A DNA stretch of 32,627 bases from contig CANGGT010000023.1 in NCBI GenBank assembly GCA_947453375.1, forward strand, positions 1 to 32,627, in the 5' to 3' direction. Origin of the DNA: Planctomycetaceae bacterium. GTDB lineage: Bacteria; Planctomycetota; Planctomycetia; Pirellulales; UBA1268. Positions 32,439-32,627 of this stretch are shown here, one piece after another. Each line of letters begins with the position of its first letter. Positions within the stretch are counted from its first letter, which is position 1. Under the pieces are notes generated by a model. The model saw only the letters and a program-made list of their open reading frames with translations, was not told where the DNA came from and ran no database searches. The position numbers were made by a program, and so were the translations under genes.

Positions 32439-32459
32439 GCCCGGGGGTTCCCCCCGGGC
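32439..32459. terminator. GC-rich hairpin after the beta-helix gene
   Basis: Perfect 9-base arms GCCCGGGGG and CCCCCGGGC surround a TTC loop, 52 bases past the stop codon. There is no T-tract on either strand, so it may be a factor-dependent terminator, an mRNA 3' stabiliser, or the end of a mobile or repeat sequence. It lies next to the point where the redoxin homology on the other strand ends. Confidence 0.5.
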
Positions 32460-32474
32460 GCAGGCATGGCGGGT

Positions 32475-32627
32475 TTTACCACCGGGCAACCGGCGCCGAG
32501 AAAGGCAATCACATGGCAGCGGGCTGACGTATCGAACTCGATCGCGCTCCCATCGAGGGCCTCGAAGGGAAACGCCTCCGCGGCGTTCGTCGCCGCGGCA
32601 GGCAGTTCAGCGGCCGACGCTGCGGGC
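32475..32627 (-). pseudogene. 5' part of a redoxin gene, truncated (start beyond the right edge)
   Basis: On the minus strand the frame entering from the right edge reads FPFEALDGSAIEFDTSARCH and then VIAFLGAGCPVVK. This is the opening of a planctomycete redoxin/AhpC-TSA-like domain, which normally reads AFLGTECPLAK or similar and then continues for ~120 residues. Here recognisable similarity ends at about 32475. The frame stays open but only runs antisense through the beta-helix gene. A single-base frameshift would not explain it, because the next ~90 bases contain no redoxin sequence in any frame I could read. A truncated remnant is the best explanation. The visible Cys may be the peroxidatic or thioredoxin-type cysteine. 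Confidence 0.6.

Noticed and set aside
32430-32475. tRNA-like GGTTC segment near the right hairpin
   Set aside because: The segment GGGGGTTCCCCCCGG forms a simple inverted repeat. No acceptor, D or anticodon arms are found around it.

Overview
The window looks like chromosomal DNA of a planctomycete, most likely of the Pirellulales type. I infer this from the gene families: paired DUF1549/DUF1553 and DUF1501 proteins, a PSD1 cytochrome-like protein, a PVC-type CxxCH dehydrogenase with HEAT repeats, a PA14/multihaem cytochrome, an ECF sigma factor linked to a Ser/Thr kinase, and a giant beta-helix protein with a PEP-CTERM-like tail. The DNA is GC-rich, so long open frames appear on the wrong strand of almost every gene. 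I removed these by checking for domains, signal peptides and ribosome sites.

Left block (1-10743, all minus strand). Read in the direction of transcription it holds a DUF1549/DUF1553 protein, a DUF1501 Tat-exported protein, an SLC13-type permease with two RCK_C domains, a DipZ/TlpA-like redoxin, and a PSCyt1-DUF1549-LamG-DUF1553 (PSD1) protein whose last residues lie off the left edge. Spacing is short except before the last gene, which has its own extended -10 box. This is a typical planctomycete surface/export and anion-uptake cluster; its substrate is unknown.

Centre-left (10744-17753). A divergent region holds a possible 49-residue membrane protein and a structured leader. It is followed by a plus-strand PVC dehydrogenase-HEAT-cytochrome c protein that ends at a REP-like terminator. 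Convergent to it is a two-gene signalling operon: an ECF sigma factor starting with TTG, then a membrane Ser/Thr kinase with an N-terminal H-x3-C-x2-C site and a TPR-rich C-terminal half.

Centre (17806-18907). A REP-associated tyrosine transposase (RAYT) has two direct 32-bp REP copies on one side and an inverted copy on the other. The inverted copy abuts the last ~83 codons of a SIR2-like gene, so the module marks a truncation of what may once have been a defence or NAD-related gene.

Centre-right (18936-27733). Here are a small metallophosphoesterase, a YheT-like alpha/beta hydrolase, and a translationally coupled pair made of a five-haem PA14 cytochrome and a beta-propeller dehydrogenase. 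Then come an acyl carrier protein and a P450-like haem protein lacking the ExxR motif. Convergent to these is an LpxL/HtrB-like acyltransferase lacking the usual acidic catalytic residue. The last three may form a small, atypical acyl-modification pathway; this is the most unusual gene set in the window.

Right block (28019-32627). A 1455-residue secreted beta-helix protein is built from ~23-residue coils grouped in three- and four-coil modules, with a C-terminal VPEIDPAS-type sorting tail. A GC-rich hairpin follows. At the right edge, on the minus strand, is the first part of a redoxin gene whose homology stops abruptly, which suggests a second rearrangement junction.
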